Shown piece by piece: positions 1 to 6,450 of a stretch of DNA of 10,000 nucleotides. Position 1 is the first letter of the stretch, and every line of letters begins with the position of its first letter. This DNA is from Planctomycetaceae bacterium. GTDB lineage: Bacteria; Planctomycetota; Planctomycetia; Planctomycetales; Planctomycetaceae. The DNA is taken from assembly GCA_015487825.1 (NCBI GenBank), contig WFOZ01000452.1:1-10000 (forward strand). The letters are read 5' to 3'. Position numbers and translations under genes: made by a program. The notes under the pieces are model-generated. The model made no database searches. It was not told the origin of the DNA and saw only the letters and a program-made list of their open reading frames with translations.

Positions 1-102
1 ATTATAAATCTAATGCCGTATCAGTCCCATGCCGGTGTATCAATGGCACAATGATAACAGATTGACTCTCTATTTTTCATTGAACGCAACTCGGCACGCG
101 AA

Positions 103-127
103 GATGGGTGCAAGCACGCCATCCTAC
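103..127 (-). repeat. REP-like hairpin with GTAG head
   Basis: Read on the minus strand this is the tetranucleotide GTAG (127-124) followed by an imperfect hairpin. On the plus strand the arms are GATGGGTGC (103-111) and GCACGCCATC (114-123), separated by AA; they pair completely except for one bulged G. A 5' GTAG immediately followed by a bulged palindrome is the described architecture of bacterial REP sequences mobilised by RAYT (TnpA_REP) transposases. Three more GTAG-headed hairpins occur in this window, which supports reading it as a repeat unit and not a chance palindrome. It lies downstream of the mlaE stop, where such repeats often sit. Family membership is inferred; no RAYT gene is visible. 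Confidence 0.5.
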
Positions 128-169
128 GATGAACTGAAAAACCGAAAGTTTGATGGAATGATTTCATTT

Positions 170-196
170 GTGTCCATTCGTGTCTATTCGTGGTTC
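170..196. repeat. Short tandem decamer repeat
   Basis: Two near-identical decamers, GTGTCCATTC (170-179) and GTGTCTATTC (180-189), are followed by a partial third copy GTGGTTC (190-196). From memory, similar strings of this unit recur in intergenic DNA of planctomycetes and relatives, where they are sometimes mis-annotated as short proteins; I cannot verify that here. Directly after it lies an AT-rich inverted repeat, TTCAAAA (194-200) and TTTTGAA (207-213) with a 6-base loop. It lacks the GC-rich stem and U-run of a classical terminator, although its place downstream of mlaE would allow a role at the transcript end. Confidence 0.4.
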
Positions 197-265
197 AAAA
201 CAATTCTTTTGAAATACCCGACTCCCTTTGCAGGTTTGGCGATCATTTCCGCACAGGCAGGTCAA

Positions 266-1078
266 TCAGTTGTAGATCCATTGGGAAATTTGCGAAAGGA
301 GGACTCCGAAAAGGAAATCGAGGAACAGAATTAATACAAAAGAATAAACGAATGTCTGTGTCGCTGCGGTGCCTACGCCTTCTGCTCCTGCACGGGCATT
401 AAACCCGCGATGACAGGCCACCAACGCAATCGCAGCCCCAAAAAAGACCGACTTGAAAACTCCTGAAGAGACATCAAATAAAGTGACGAACTGATGCGTA
501 TACTGCCAGTAATAATGACTGTTCACTTCCAGCACGGTGGTTGAAAACAGCCAGCTGGCATAGATGCCAATTGCATCCGCAACAATGGTCAGCAGCGGTA
601 TGAGTAAAACACAGCCAAGAAAACGCGGGACAACCAGATATTGCACCGGGTTGGCTCCGAGCGCTTCGAGTGCATCGATTTGTTCGGTGACCCGCATCGT
701 GCCTATCTCGGCTGCGATCGCACTTCCAACACGACCGGCCAACATCGTCGCGGCCAGAACAGGCCCCAATTCTTTTACAAGTGTCATATTAACAACTGCA
801 CCAAGTTGTGATTCCAGATGCATCACACGTAGTTGATCGTAAGACTGGACCGCGAGTACCATGCCGATAAATGCACCGGTAATAATGACAACCGGAAGGC
901 TGAGGACTCCCACCTGATATAAACTGGGCCAGATAACCGAAGAACGAGGCCAGCGGCTGAACGTCCAACCGAGTGTCAGCCACGCAAAAAGCACAAAGTC
1001 CCCGACAGCCTCGACAGGACGAACAATCATCCCGCCGAGCCAGTGGATCGGAGTCGTATGCAGCTTACCAACGGACAA
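266..1078 (-). CDS. mlaE: MlaE-type ABC transporter permease (phospholipid/sterol transport family)
   Basis: This 270-residue integral membrane protein belongs to the MlaE permease family, which works with an MlaF-type ATPase and an MlaD-type MCE protein to move phospholipids between inner and outer membranes. The family signature is clear in the middle: [20 protein letters not shown] followed by [23 protein letters not shown], including the conserved Glu-x-Gly and EQIDAL segments. Hydrophobic segments before and after it fit the usual five to six helices, and the length is normal. The start chosen is TTG at 1078, because GAGG (1090-1087) sits 8 bases upstream; an in-frame ATG at 1030 (residue 17) is the alternative and would still keep the whole family domain. 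No ATPase or MCE gene follows within the 265 bases left in the window, so its partners are either further away or encoded elsewhere. Confidence 0.9.
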   Translation of the reverse strand: MSVGKLHTTPIHWLGGMIVRPVEAVGDFVLFAWLTLGWTFSRWPRSSVIWPSLYQVGVLSLPVVIITGAFIGMVLAVQSYDQLRVMHLESQLGAVVNMTLVKELGPVLAATMLAGRVGSAIAAEIGTMRVTEQIDALEALGANPVQYLVVPRFLGCVLLIPLLTIVADAIGIYASWLFSTTVLEVNSHYYWQYTHQFVTLFDVSSGVFKSVFFGAAIALVACHRGFNARAGAEGVGTAATQTFVYSFVLILFLDFLFGVLLSQISQWIYN

Positions 1079-1086
1079 CTTTTATT

Positions 1087-1090
1087 CCTC
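1087..1090 (-). promoter_or_regulatory. Ribosome binding site deciding the TTG start of mlaE
   Basis: On the minus strand GAGG is followed by 8 bases and then the TTG codon at 1078. The competing ATG at 1030 has only a G-rich run directly abutting it (no proper spacing), so this site favours the longer TTG-initiated product. Confidence 0.45.
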
Positions 1091-1341
1091 ACTGTTAAAC
1101 AATTATTTCAGAGCGGTAGAATAATGGTTTGTCGAAAGTATGGGGAGAGGACTTTTCTGAGTGAATCAAGCTGGAACCAGCCAAGGACATTTGACCTTAC
1201 TTCTGATTTTGATTACCGTTACACAACACATTGAAAGCCTTGAGAGGCAGGAAACAACACAGGAGAAAAATCGGGAATTACCCAATATCTCTTAACCTGT
1301 TGGTATGAAACGAATTACAGAAATAACTGATTGAGAAGACT

Positions 1342-1503
1342 ATGCCACGTGATGAAGGTGCCCGCGAATTGTCGCGTAAAAGAATCAGACGAGCCAAACT
1401 GAAAAAGTTGCGAGTTCGTTACAGTGCTGCCAAAAACGAGAGCGAAAAAGAAGAAATCTTCGCCAAAGCGCGTCGAATCAGCCCATTTGTCGAGTTTGAG
1501 TAG
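1342..1503 (+). CDS. Small basic protein, DUF6800-like
   Basis: This 53-residue reading frame runs from ATG 1342 to TAG 1501-1503. It starts [20 protein letters not shown] and ends [10 protein letters not shown], with a strongly basic N-terminal half (many Arg/Lys) and an alternating Lys/Glu helical middle. From memory this pattern (an MPR start, a KLKKLR segment, an acidic-basic helix and an ISPFVE end) matches the DUF6800 family of short planctomycete proteins, whose function is unknown; the basic helix suggests nucleic-acid or ribosome contact, but that is inference. The upstream site is a weak GAGAAG. The gene lies between mlaE, which is divergent, and the kinase, which is convergent, so it is a monocistronic unit. 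I am confident it is a real gene and less sure of the family name. Confidence 0.75.
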   Translation: MPRDEGARELSRKRIRRAKLKKLRVRYSAAKNESEKEEIFAKARRISPFVEFE

Positions 1504-1611
1504 AACTCCTCGGTGATTTCGGCTGTTTGCTAAGTGAATACTTCTGCTGGCGATTGATTTTCAGTTGCTTGCAGAGGTTTTTCTATGCGCTGCCGAAATC
1601 TCTATCCTGCA

Positions 1612-1642
1612 TTGAGGGTGGAAACTGTCCTTTTTCCCTCAA
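1612..1642. other. Stem-loop between convergent genes
   Basis: TTGAGGG (1612-1618) and CCCTCAA (1636-1642) form a perfect 7-bp stem with a 17-base loop. It lies between the stop of the small basic protein and the stop of the convergently oriented kinase, 39 bases beyond the latter, a natural place for a bidirectional terminator. No U-run follows on either strand and the loop is long, so a terminator function is only a possibility. Confidence 0.25.
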
Positions 1643-1680
1643 CGCTACAAAAGTTGCCGATACACAGCTTGAACATAGCA

Positions 1681-3294
1681 CTATTCATCGGTGCTAACCG
1701 CGGGGAACATTTTGTCGATTGTGACCAGTGGCCGAGTGAGGTGGATACTGTTTTGCTGGATGGTTTCACGGACAAGTGGCTTCATCGGGCCCTCAATTTC
1801 CGACAAAATTTTCAGATTATCATTTAGAATGACGTCTGAAGTCGTATATTCCTTCTTCATCGCTGCAATAACTGCACGTCCGGCAAATCCTCTGGGAGCA
1901 AAATCATCTTTGTCACCAGATGTTCTCTGCTCGATGAAAGTCTCAAATATTTTTTTTGCTTCGTCAAATCGCCCCTGATTCAGATATAAAATTGCCAGCC
2001 GTTCTTCTGCTTTTCGTCGCTCCTGAGAAAGAGGATGATATTCGATGACTGCTTTCCACGCATCTTCGTTAGTTCCCTGAAGCATTGCATCTGCGAATTG
2101 CTCCCGGGCGGCATCGTGCTTTGTAATATTGTGTAAAGGAGCTTTTTCAACGGGCCCCAGTTTGGGCCTGGCAGCGTACCCCGCGGCTGCTCCAAGAATT
2201 AAAAAAAGCAGGCCCAGAATAATAAACTGTTTCGGTTTCCAGTTAACCGATAATTTCATCCGAGTTTTTTTCACTTCATCCGTGACTGCATCAAATGCGG
2301 AAAGACTGATTTCGTCCTGACCGGCGTGCAGAGCCTTCATGATCCGTTTGATTTCCGACAGCAATACTCCTGCGTCGGCATAACGCTTATCTGGATCTTT
2401 CGCCATCATCCGCTGGATAAGCTTGGCAACGATAGGGGGGAGATCAGGCCGCCTTTTGGAGAGTGGAGTTGGCTGCGAATTGACATGCTTCATTGCGATC
2501 GCAATTGCAGTCTCTCCCCGAAAAGGAGGCCTGCCAGCGAGCAGGTGATAGCAGGTCACACCGAAAGAATAGATGTCACTGCGCTGGTCGACTTTCTTCC
2601 CCTGTACCTGCTCGGGACTCATATATAAAGGTGTCCCCATCGTAACACCTTCCTGAGTCAGACTCATCTGATCTCCACCCAAAGTCAGTCGAGCCAGGCC
2701 GAAATCGGCGATTTTGACGACTCCTTTTCGAGTGATCAGAATGTTTTCCGGTTTGATATCCCGATGGACAATGCCCGCTGCTCCTGCTTTTTGCAGTGCA
2801 GACGAAATCTGCCTCATAATGTGAAGCGCAACGGAAATTTGTGGCGGTCCCTGCCTGGAGATAAAATCTTTCAGGTTCGTTCCCTGTACATACTCCTGAG
2901 CAATGTAATGATACCCATCTGCACTACCGATTGTATAAACCTGAACAATGTTGACATGATTCAAATTGGCAGCAGCCATCGCTTCAGTCTTGAATCGTTC
3001 GAGGTAAACAGCGTCCGCAACGAGTTCCTTCTTCATCACTTTAATCGCCACATGGCGGTTTAACGCTGTCTGCTGGGCAAGGTAAACGTTCGCCATTCCC
3101 CCTTTGCCAAGACGTCTGAGCAATCGGAACTCACCAAGGACTTTTCCGGAAAGATCCTCCTGGATTTCATCAGATTTGGCATTTTCCTGATTGTCGGTTG
3201 TTTGCTCGTTAGCAATCGTCTCGTCTTCCCGGTTTTTTCGAGGCTCCGGAGACTCGGAGGAATCAGCATTCTCATTGACGGGATTATCGCTCAC
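1681..3294 (-). CDS. Membrane-anchored Hanks-type Ser/Thr protein kinase with TPR-like C-terminus
   Basis: This 537-residue eukaryotic-like kinase probably phosphorylates Ser/Thr of cytoplasmic substrates. Residues 1-50 are acidic, polar and probably disordered. The kinase domain spans about 53-320 with every catalytic element present: Gly-rich loop GKGGMANV (63-70), Lys85 in VAIKV, helix-C Glu104, HRD (177-179) with Asp179 and Asn184, DFG (197-199), GTPLYMSPE activation-segment end (220-228). An active enzyme is therefore expected. A single hydrophobic segment at about 357-375 anchors it, so residues 376-537 should lie on the other side of the membrane. That tail has TPR-like helices (about 395-455) and may be a sensor or docking part. 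The GTG start at 3294 is supported by AGGAAGG six bases upstream. It is divergent from serS and convergent with the small basic gene, so it is likely monocistronic. Substrate and signal are unknown. Confidence 0.93.
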   Translation of the reverse strand: MSDNPVNENADSSESPEPRKNREDETIANEQTTDNQENAKSDEIQEDLSGKVLGEFRLLRRLGKGGMANVYLAQQTALNRHVAIKVMKKELVADAVYLERFKTEAMAAANLNHVNIVQVYTIGSADGYHYIAQEYVQGTNLKDFISRQGPPQISVALHIMRQISSALQKAGAAGIVHRDIKPENILITRKGVVKIADFGLARLTLGGDQMSLTQEGVTMGTPLYMSPEQVQGKKVDQRSDIYSFGVTCYHLLAGRPPFRGETAIAIAMKHVNSQPTPLSKRRPDLPPIVAKLIQRMMAKDPDKRYADAGVLLSEIKRIMKALHAGQDEISLSAFDAVTDEVKKTRMKLSVNWKPKQFIILGLLFLILGAAAGYAARPKLGPVEKAPLHNITKHDAAREQFADAMLQGTNEDAWKAVIEYHPLSQERRKAEERLAILYLNQGRFDEAKKIFETFIEQRTSGDKDDFAPRGFAGRAVIAAMKKEYTTSDVILNDNLKILSEIEGPMKPLVRETIQQNSIHLTRPLVTIDKMFPAVSTDE

Positions 3295-3300
3295 AGCATA

Positions 3301-3307
3301 CCTTCCT
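3301..3307 (-). promoter_or_regulatory. Strong ribosome binding site deciding the GTG start of the kinase
   Basis: On the minus strand AGGAAGG is followed by 6 bases and then GTG at 3294. An ATG that lies between them is out of frame and meets TGA within three codons, so the GTG is the only sensible start. Confidence 0.7.
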
Positions 3308-3331
3308 GATATTCAAAAACAGACCCGCAGT

Positions 3332-3361
3332 ATCTTACCCTGTCGGGGTAGCCGGAGACAA
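3332..3361 (-). promoter_or_regulatory. Candidate promoter for the kinase gene
   Basis: On the minus strand TTGTCT (3361-3356) and TAAGAT (3337-3332) match the sigma70 -35 and -10 boxes at four of six positions each, with an 18-base spacer. The implied 5' leader is about 30 bases and contains the AGGAAGG site. The match is moderate; a better upstream promoter may have been displaced by the insertion at 3398-3592. Confidence 0.3.
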
Positions 3362-3389
3362 TTGAATTTGGAAAATATCAGAAATGAAG

Positions 3390-3397
3390 CCTCCAAT
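3390..3397. repeat. Left copy of 8-bp target-site duplication
   Basis: CCTCCAAT directly abuts the left end of the 195-bp element and is repeated exactly at its right end. The preceding base differs between the copies, so the duplication is 8 bp and not longer. Confidence 0.7.
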
Positions 3398-3592
3398 GTA
3401 ACTATTCAGCGGGAAGGTGACTGGGGACAGATTGTTATTTGAAAAGTATGAATACCCAGCAGACTTTCACGCAATCTGCCCCCAGAATTGGACATCTCAA
3501 TACATCTGAGGGCAAATTGTTGCCAGCCGTACGTCAATTGTTCACGCTATTTCCGACAATTTGTTCCTAGCCACCCATCACTGAATAGTTAC
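3398..3592. mobile_element. MITE-like element, 195 bp, probably IS66-derived
   Basis: The element begins GTAACTATTCAG (3398-3409) and ends with its exact reverse complement CTGAATAGTTAC (3581-3592). The 12-bp terminal repeats continue imperfectly inward for about 26 more bases: 17 of 26 aligned columns match, sharing ACA and ATTGT blocks. It is flanked by an exact 8-bp direct repeat, CCTCCAAT, at 3390-3397 and 3593-3600, as expected of a target-site duplication. A GTAA terminus and 8-bp duplications are the hallmarks of the IS66 family, so the element is best read as a non-autonomous IS66-type derivative. It contains no convincing gene. A second internal inverted repeat joins 3421-3434 with 3472-3485 (13 of 14 positions). 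It separates the divergent kinase and serS promoters. Confidence 0.75.
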
Positions 3593-3600
3593 CCTCCAAT
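3593..3600. repeat. Right copy of 8-bp target-site duplication
   Basis: Second exact copy of CCTCCAAT, directly abutting the right terminal repeat of the element. Perfect identity of both duplications and both 12-bp ends suggests a fairly recent insertion. Confidence 0.7.
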
Positions 3601-3734
3601 AAACTCAAAAGAAGCCCGGCACAGTTGGTTCGTCCTGAGCGTTGACGACGTGAATCTCTTACCGGAACAGGTAGTGTACAGAACGCCATATACATCAGCT
3701 AAGGAACCGGAATCAGACATCGCAAAAGCCTGTG
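3601..3734. other. Non-coding remainder of the kinase/serS intergenic region
   Basis: The divergent gap between the two genes is 576 bases. Apart from the 195-bp insertion with its duplications, the kinase promoter candidate and the serS promoter and leader, this stretch shows no convincing gene, hairpin or repeat. Confidence 0.4.
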
Positions 3735-3763
3735 GTGACACGTAAGGCAATCTGTGCCATAAT
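3735..3763 (+). promoter_or_regulatory. Sigma70-like promoter for serS
   Basis: GTGACA (3735-3740) and CATAAT (3758-3763) each match the consensus at five of six positions, with the ideal 17-base spacer. Transcription would begin near 3770, leaving a leader of about 100 bases before the serS ATG. The leader shows only short stems (for example ACAG/CTGT near 3800) and no recognisable T-box or other riboswitch. Confidence 0.6.
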
Positions 3764-3870
3764 CCCCCCGAACAGAGAAGCTATGCCGGTGTCTGCAGGA
3801 CAGTTCGCCTGTTTCGGCTCTCACTACTGTTGGCTATCAAAAAAATAGAATCGATTAACGGAAGTATAGA

Positions 3871-5151
3871 ATGCTCGATCTGCAATACATATGTGATCAT
3901 TTGGATGAAGTGGCGGAGAATTGTCGTAATCGTGGAATGCAGGTTGATATCAGCCCGATTCTTTCTTTACGGGATCGTCGAAGAGAATTCATCACCCGGG
4001 GCGATGCGTTACGGAAAGAACAGAAAGAAACTTCCGGGAAAATCCCAAAAGCTTCTGCAGAGGAGAAGCCGGCGCTGATCGCACGCGGGAAAGAACTACG
4101 AGCAGAGGTTGCAAAGGTAGAAGAGCAGCAAAAGCAGGTAGAAGAGGAATTGTATACTCTGCAATCACAAATCCCGAATATGACACATCCCGAATCACCG
4201 GTTGGTCGGTTGGAAGAAGATTCTGTGACGGTTCGGGAAGTTGGCGAAAAACCGAGTTTTGATTTCGAGCCGAAAGATCATGTTGATATTTCCCAGCACC
4301 TTGATCTGATCGATTTTGAAGCTGGAAGCAAAGTTGCAGGACACGGTTTTTACTACCTGAAAAATGAAGCGGTTCTGCTGGAACTCGCTTTGGTGCAATA
4401 TGCGGTTGAAAAACTGGTCGCAGAAGGCTTCACGATTACGACAACGCCTGATGTCGCCAGAGATGAAGTGCTTGAAGGAATCGGATACATTCCGCGAGGC
4501 GACGAAACACAAATTTATTCGATTGAAAATTCGGATCTTTCGCTGGTCGCGACTGCAGAAATTACACTGGGCGGAATGATGAAAGATGAAGTAATCGATG
4601 CAGAAAAGTTACCGCTGAAGATTGCTGGAATCTCTCACTGTTTCCGAACAGAAGCCGGGGCGCACGGCAGGGCAACACGCGGAATTTATCGCGTGCATCA
4701 ATTTACAAAAGTGGAAATGTTCGGCTTCACTGCTCCAGATGTGACAGCCTCCGATGAATATCACCAGATGATTTTGAGGATTGAAGAAGATATCTTTCAG
4801 GGACTCGGCCTGCCTTATCGAGTGCTCGATATCTGCACGGGAGACATGGGCGGGTCATCCTACCGAAAATATGACCTTGAAGCCTGGATGCCTGGTCGAG
4901 GCGGTTATGGCGAAGTAACAAGCTGCACAAACTGCACCGACTATCAGGCTCGCCGGTTAGGAACCCGATGCAGAACAGCGGGAAAAAAAGGGACACAATT
5001 TGTGCATACTCTTAACGGAACCGCAGTGGCTGTCACACGAGCGATGATCGCCATTCTGGAAAATAACCAGCAGGCCGATGGAAGCGTTGTTGTTCCGGAA
5101 TCGTTACGAAAGTGGGTTGGTAAAGATCTGATTACCGCCAAAGAGGTGTAA
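3871..5151 (+). CDS. serS: Seryl-tRNA synthetase
   Basis: This class II aminoacyl-tRNA synthetase activates serine with ATP and charges tRNA-Ser (and tRNA-Sec where present) in the cytoplasm. At 426 residues it has the normal length. Residues 1-105 form the Lys/Glu-rich antiparallel coiled coil that grips the long variable arm of tRNA-Ser. The catalytic domain follows: the serine-binding TAE (228-230), motif 2 FRTEAGAHGRATRGIYRVHQ (258-277), ICTGDMG (321-327), the YDLEAWMPGRGGYGEV stretch (334-349) and motif 3 from TLNGTAVAVTRAMIAILEN (380-398). The LNGTAVAVTR form varies slightly from the LNGSGLAVGR of Escherichia coli but keeps the ATP-binding Arg. The start is supported by GGAAG six bases upstream of the ATG. 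It stands alone behind its own promoter. All catalytic regions look intact. Confidence 0.97.
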   Translation: MLDLQYICDHLDEVAENCRNRGMQVDISPILSLRDRRREFITRGDALRKEQKETSGKIPKASAEEKPALIARGKELRAEVAKVEEQQKQVEEELYTLQSQIPNMTHPESPVGRLEEDSVTVREVGEKPSFDFEPKDHVDISQHLDLIDFEAGSKVAGHGFYYLKNEAVLLELALVQYAVEKLVAEGFTITTTPDVARDEVLEGIGYIPRGDETQIYSIENSDLSLVATAEITLGGMMKDEVIDAEKLPLKIAGISHCFRTEAGAHGRATRGIYRVHQFTKVEMFGFTAPDVTASDEYHQMILRIEEDIFQGLGLPYRVLDICTGDMGGSSYRKYDLEAWMPGRGGYGEVTSCTNCTDYQARRLGTRCRTAGKKGTQFVHTLNGTAVAVTRAMIAILENNQQADGSVVVPESLRKWVGKDLITAKEV

Positions 5152-5203
5152 ATCAAACCAGTAAGGATATATTTCTGAGACAAAACAAAAGGCCATAATC
5201 GTT

Positions 5204-5232
5204 TTGCACCACCTCAAAGGTACGAGTATGAT
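5204..5232 (+). promoter_or_regulatory. Candidate promoter for the TPR gene
   Basis: TTGCAC (5204-5209) and TATGAT (5227-5232) are separated by exactly 17 bases. The -10 box matches at five of six positions, the -35 at three. The start point would be near 5239, leaving a leader of about 138 bases before the ATG at 5377. It overlaps the start of a possible 23-codon reading frame at 5228, so the two readings compete. Confidence 0.3.
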
Positions 5233-5299
5233 ATCTAAAGGACGGGCAGTGTTTTTGAGCCTTTCAATATTTTGTGCCGCGGTTTGCGGGCATCATTGA
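5228..5299 (+). CDS. Possible 23-residue signal-peptide-like peptide
   Basis: ATG 5228 to TGA 5297-5299 would encode MISKGRAVFLSLSIFCAAVC followed by GHH. It has a positively charged start, a hydrophobic core and a cysteine near the end, like a minimal (lipo)protein signal sequence. There is only a weak AAGG-like site upstream, and the start codon lies inside a candidate -10 box. A composition this short can arise by chance, so this is recorded as a doubtful gene or the remnant of one. Confidence 0.15.
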   Translation: MISKGRAVFLSLSIFCAAVCGHH

Positions 5300-5376
5300 T
5301 GAAGGTTTCATTGTTTCTTTTTAGTTGTGGCAGAACAGCCGCGCTGGAAATTGATGTTTGAGGAGAAGCAATCGCA

Positions 5377-6330
5377 ATGAGTTCTTATGAAGAACAGAAG
5401 CAGCAGGCGTTGCAGTTAATCAAGCAAGGTCAGTTTGAAGAGGCAATGAATGTAATAGAGGCTCTCATCTCTGAGAATGGAACGCAAATTGACCTGCTGG
5501 ACATGCAGGGAATGTGTTCTTTTCGCCTGGGGCATTATGAGCAGGCGGCAGCGTGTTATGCTCAGTCAGCAGAACTCGATCCCCAGAACGCAACTCCTTT
5601 GACAAATCTGGGAGCCGTCTACAATCGAATGAAGCGTTCTGACCTTGCACTTGAGGCGTTACGCAAAGCGATTCACCGTGATAAGAAAAAAGTCGATGCC
5701 TATTACAATATGGGAATTGCTCATCGGCATGCAGGCGATTCCGCTCTCGCAATTTCCGCCTACAAAGAAGCGATCAAATTGAACCCGCAATTTGAACAGG
5801 CTCACTTAAATATCGCGAATGTTTATCTGGATCAAAAAAATACGGCGATGGCGACAACGCACTATCAGACAGCGTTGACGATCAATCCCGAGTTGGAATC
5901 CGCAAAACGCGGATTAAAAAAAACTCAGGAAATGGAGTATCGCAAAAAGCAGCAGAACAGTCCGTTTGGCAGATTGGTTGATCCCTCTCAACTGGCTCAT
6001 AAAAAAACAGCTTCTGCTATTAAGCCATTGACTGAAAGCGAACGGGATAAAGATCGAAAAAATGTGATTCGATTAACCAAAGGAATTCGTAACGCAGCCC
6101 GGCATGTTTCTGAAGAACTTCGCGAAAAGATGGAGCCGGCACTTCTGGCGTTAACACGAGCCGTCATTGATGGAGAACAGCATCCCGAATTGATTTTAGA
6201 AACACATGAGGCCTTCCGGGCAGAACTTCCCCGCTTTGAAGAAGGGCATCGTTACCTCAAACGAAGTGTTCTCGAACTTCGCGGACACGAAGAAGTAATG
6301 AACACTCCAGATATTGATTTACTGGAATAG
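5377..6330 (+). CDS. Tetratricopeptide-repeat protein with unrecognised C-terminal domain
   Basis: The 317-residue product lacks a signal peptide or membrane segment, so it is probably cytoplasmic. Five TPR units run consecutively, at about residues 5-34, 38-71, 72-105, 106-139 and 140-173. They show the typical spacing of small residues and the LDP / LNP / INP turns at their ends (for example AELDPQ, IKLNPQ, LTINPE), and form a superhelix for protein binding. A polar linker (about 180-225) leads to a charged helical region (about 226-317) that I do not recognise; it contains LTKGIRNAARHVSEELREKM and ends PDIDLLE. GAGGAG lies 11 bases upstream of the ATG. It precedes the giant exported gene by 120 bases on the same strand, so read-through is possible. 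The partner proteins are unknown. Confidence 0.85.
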   Translation: MSSYEEQKQQALQLIKQGQFEEAMNVIEALISENGTQIDLLDMQGMCSFRLGHYEQAAACYAQSAELDPQNATPLTNLGAVYNRMKRSDLALEALRKAIHRDKKKVDAYYNMGIAHRHAGDSALAISAYKEAIKLNPQFEQAHLNIANVYLDQKNTAMATTHYQTALTINPELESAKRGLKKTQEMEYRKKQQNSPFGRLVDPSQLAHKKTASAIKPLTESERDKDRKNVIRLTKGIRNAARHVSEELREKMEPALLALTRAVIDGEQHPELILETHEAFRAELPRFEEGHRYLKRSVLELRGHEEVMNTPDIDLLE

Positions 6331-6439
6331 AAAATAGTGCAGGCGATCCGAGAGTTATATAACTGATCGCGAATTGGATACAATTTTGCAGCGTGCGTCG
6401 CGACGCACTCTACGGCCACCAGATATTGATTCGTTGGAA
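6307..6439 (+). repeat. Imperfect 21-bp direct repeat at the TPR gene end
   Basis: CCAGATATTGATT followed three bases later by TGGAA occurs at 6307-6327, inside the last codons of the TPR gene, and again at 6419-6439, just before the next gene. The copies agree at 18 of 21 positions with 13 contiguous. The 91 bases between them contain the GTAG hairpin at 6393-6413. The second copy would read PDIDSLEKDFL if translated in the corresponding frame, but it is outside the gene. Confidence 0.45.
6393..6413 (-). repeat. REP-like palindrome with GTAG head
   Basis: A perfect 16-bp palindrome, GTGCGTCGCGACGCAC (6393-6408), is preceded on the minus strand by GTAG (6413-6410) and one A. The head plus hairpin matches the other GTAG units of the window. 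It lies 37 bases upstream of the ATG of the giant exported gene, so a transcript from the TPR gene would carry a very stable stem there. That could attenuate or stabilise the downstream message. Confidence 0.55.
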
Positions 6440-6450
6440 AAGGATTTCCT

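Noticed and set aside
29..402. Two overlapping plus-strand reading frames (29-334 and 190-402)
   Set aside because: They read through the REP-like hairpin and tandem decamer and overlap the end of mlaE antisense; they have no coherent domain or codon pattern.
564..836. 90-codon frame antisense to mlaE
   Set aside because: It lies wholly opposite the most conserved part of the MlaE permease, and its Ser/Thr/Pro-rich composition is that of a shadow frame.
1191..1219. Possible promoter for the small basic protein (TTGACC with TACCGT, 17-base spacer)
   Set aside because: The -35 box is good but the -10 box matches at only three of six positions, and the start codon is more than 120 bases away.
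3488..3745. 85-codon plus-strand frame in the kinase/serS gap
   Set aside because: It crosses the right end of the MITE-like element and the serS promoter and has no recognisable features.
3770..3870. Riboswitch or T-box in the serS leader
   Set aside because: Only four-base stems are visible; no T-box sequence, specifier loop or terminator/antiterminator pair can be seen.
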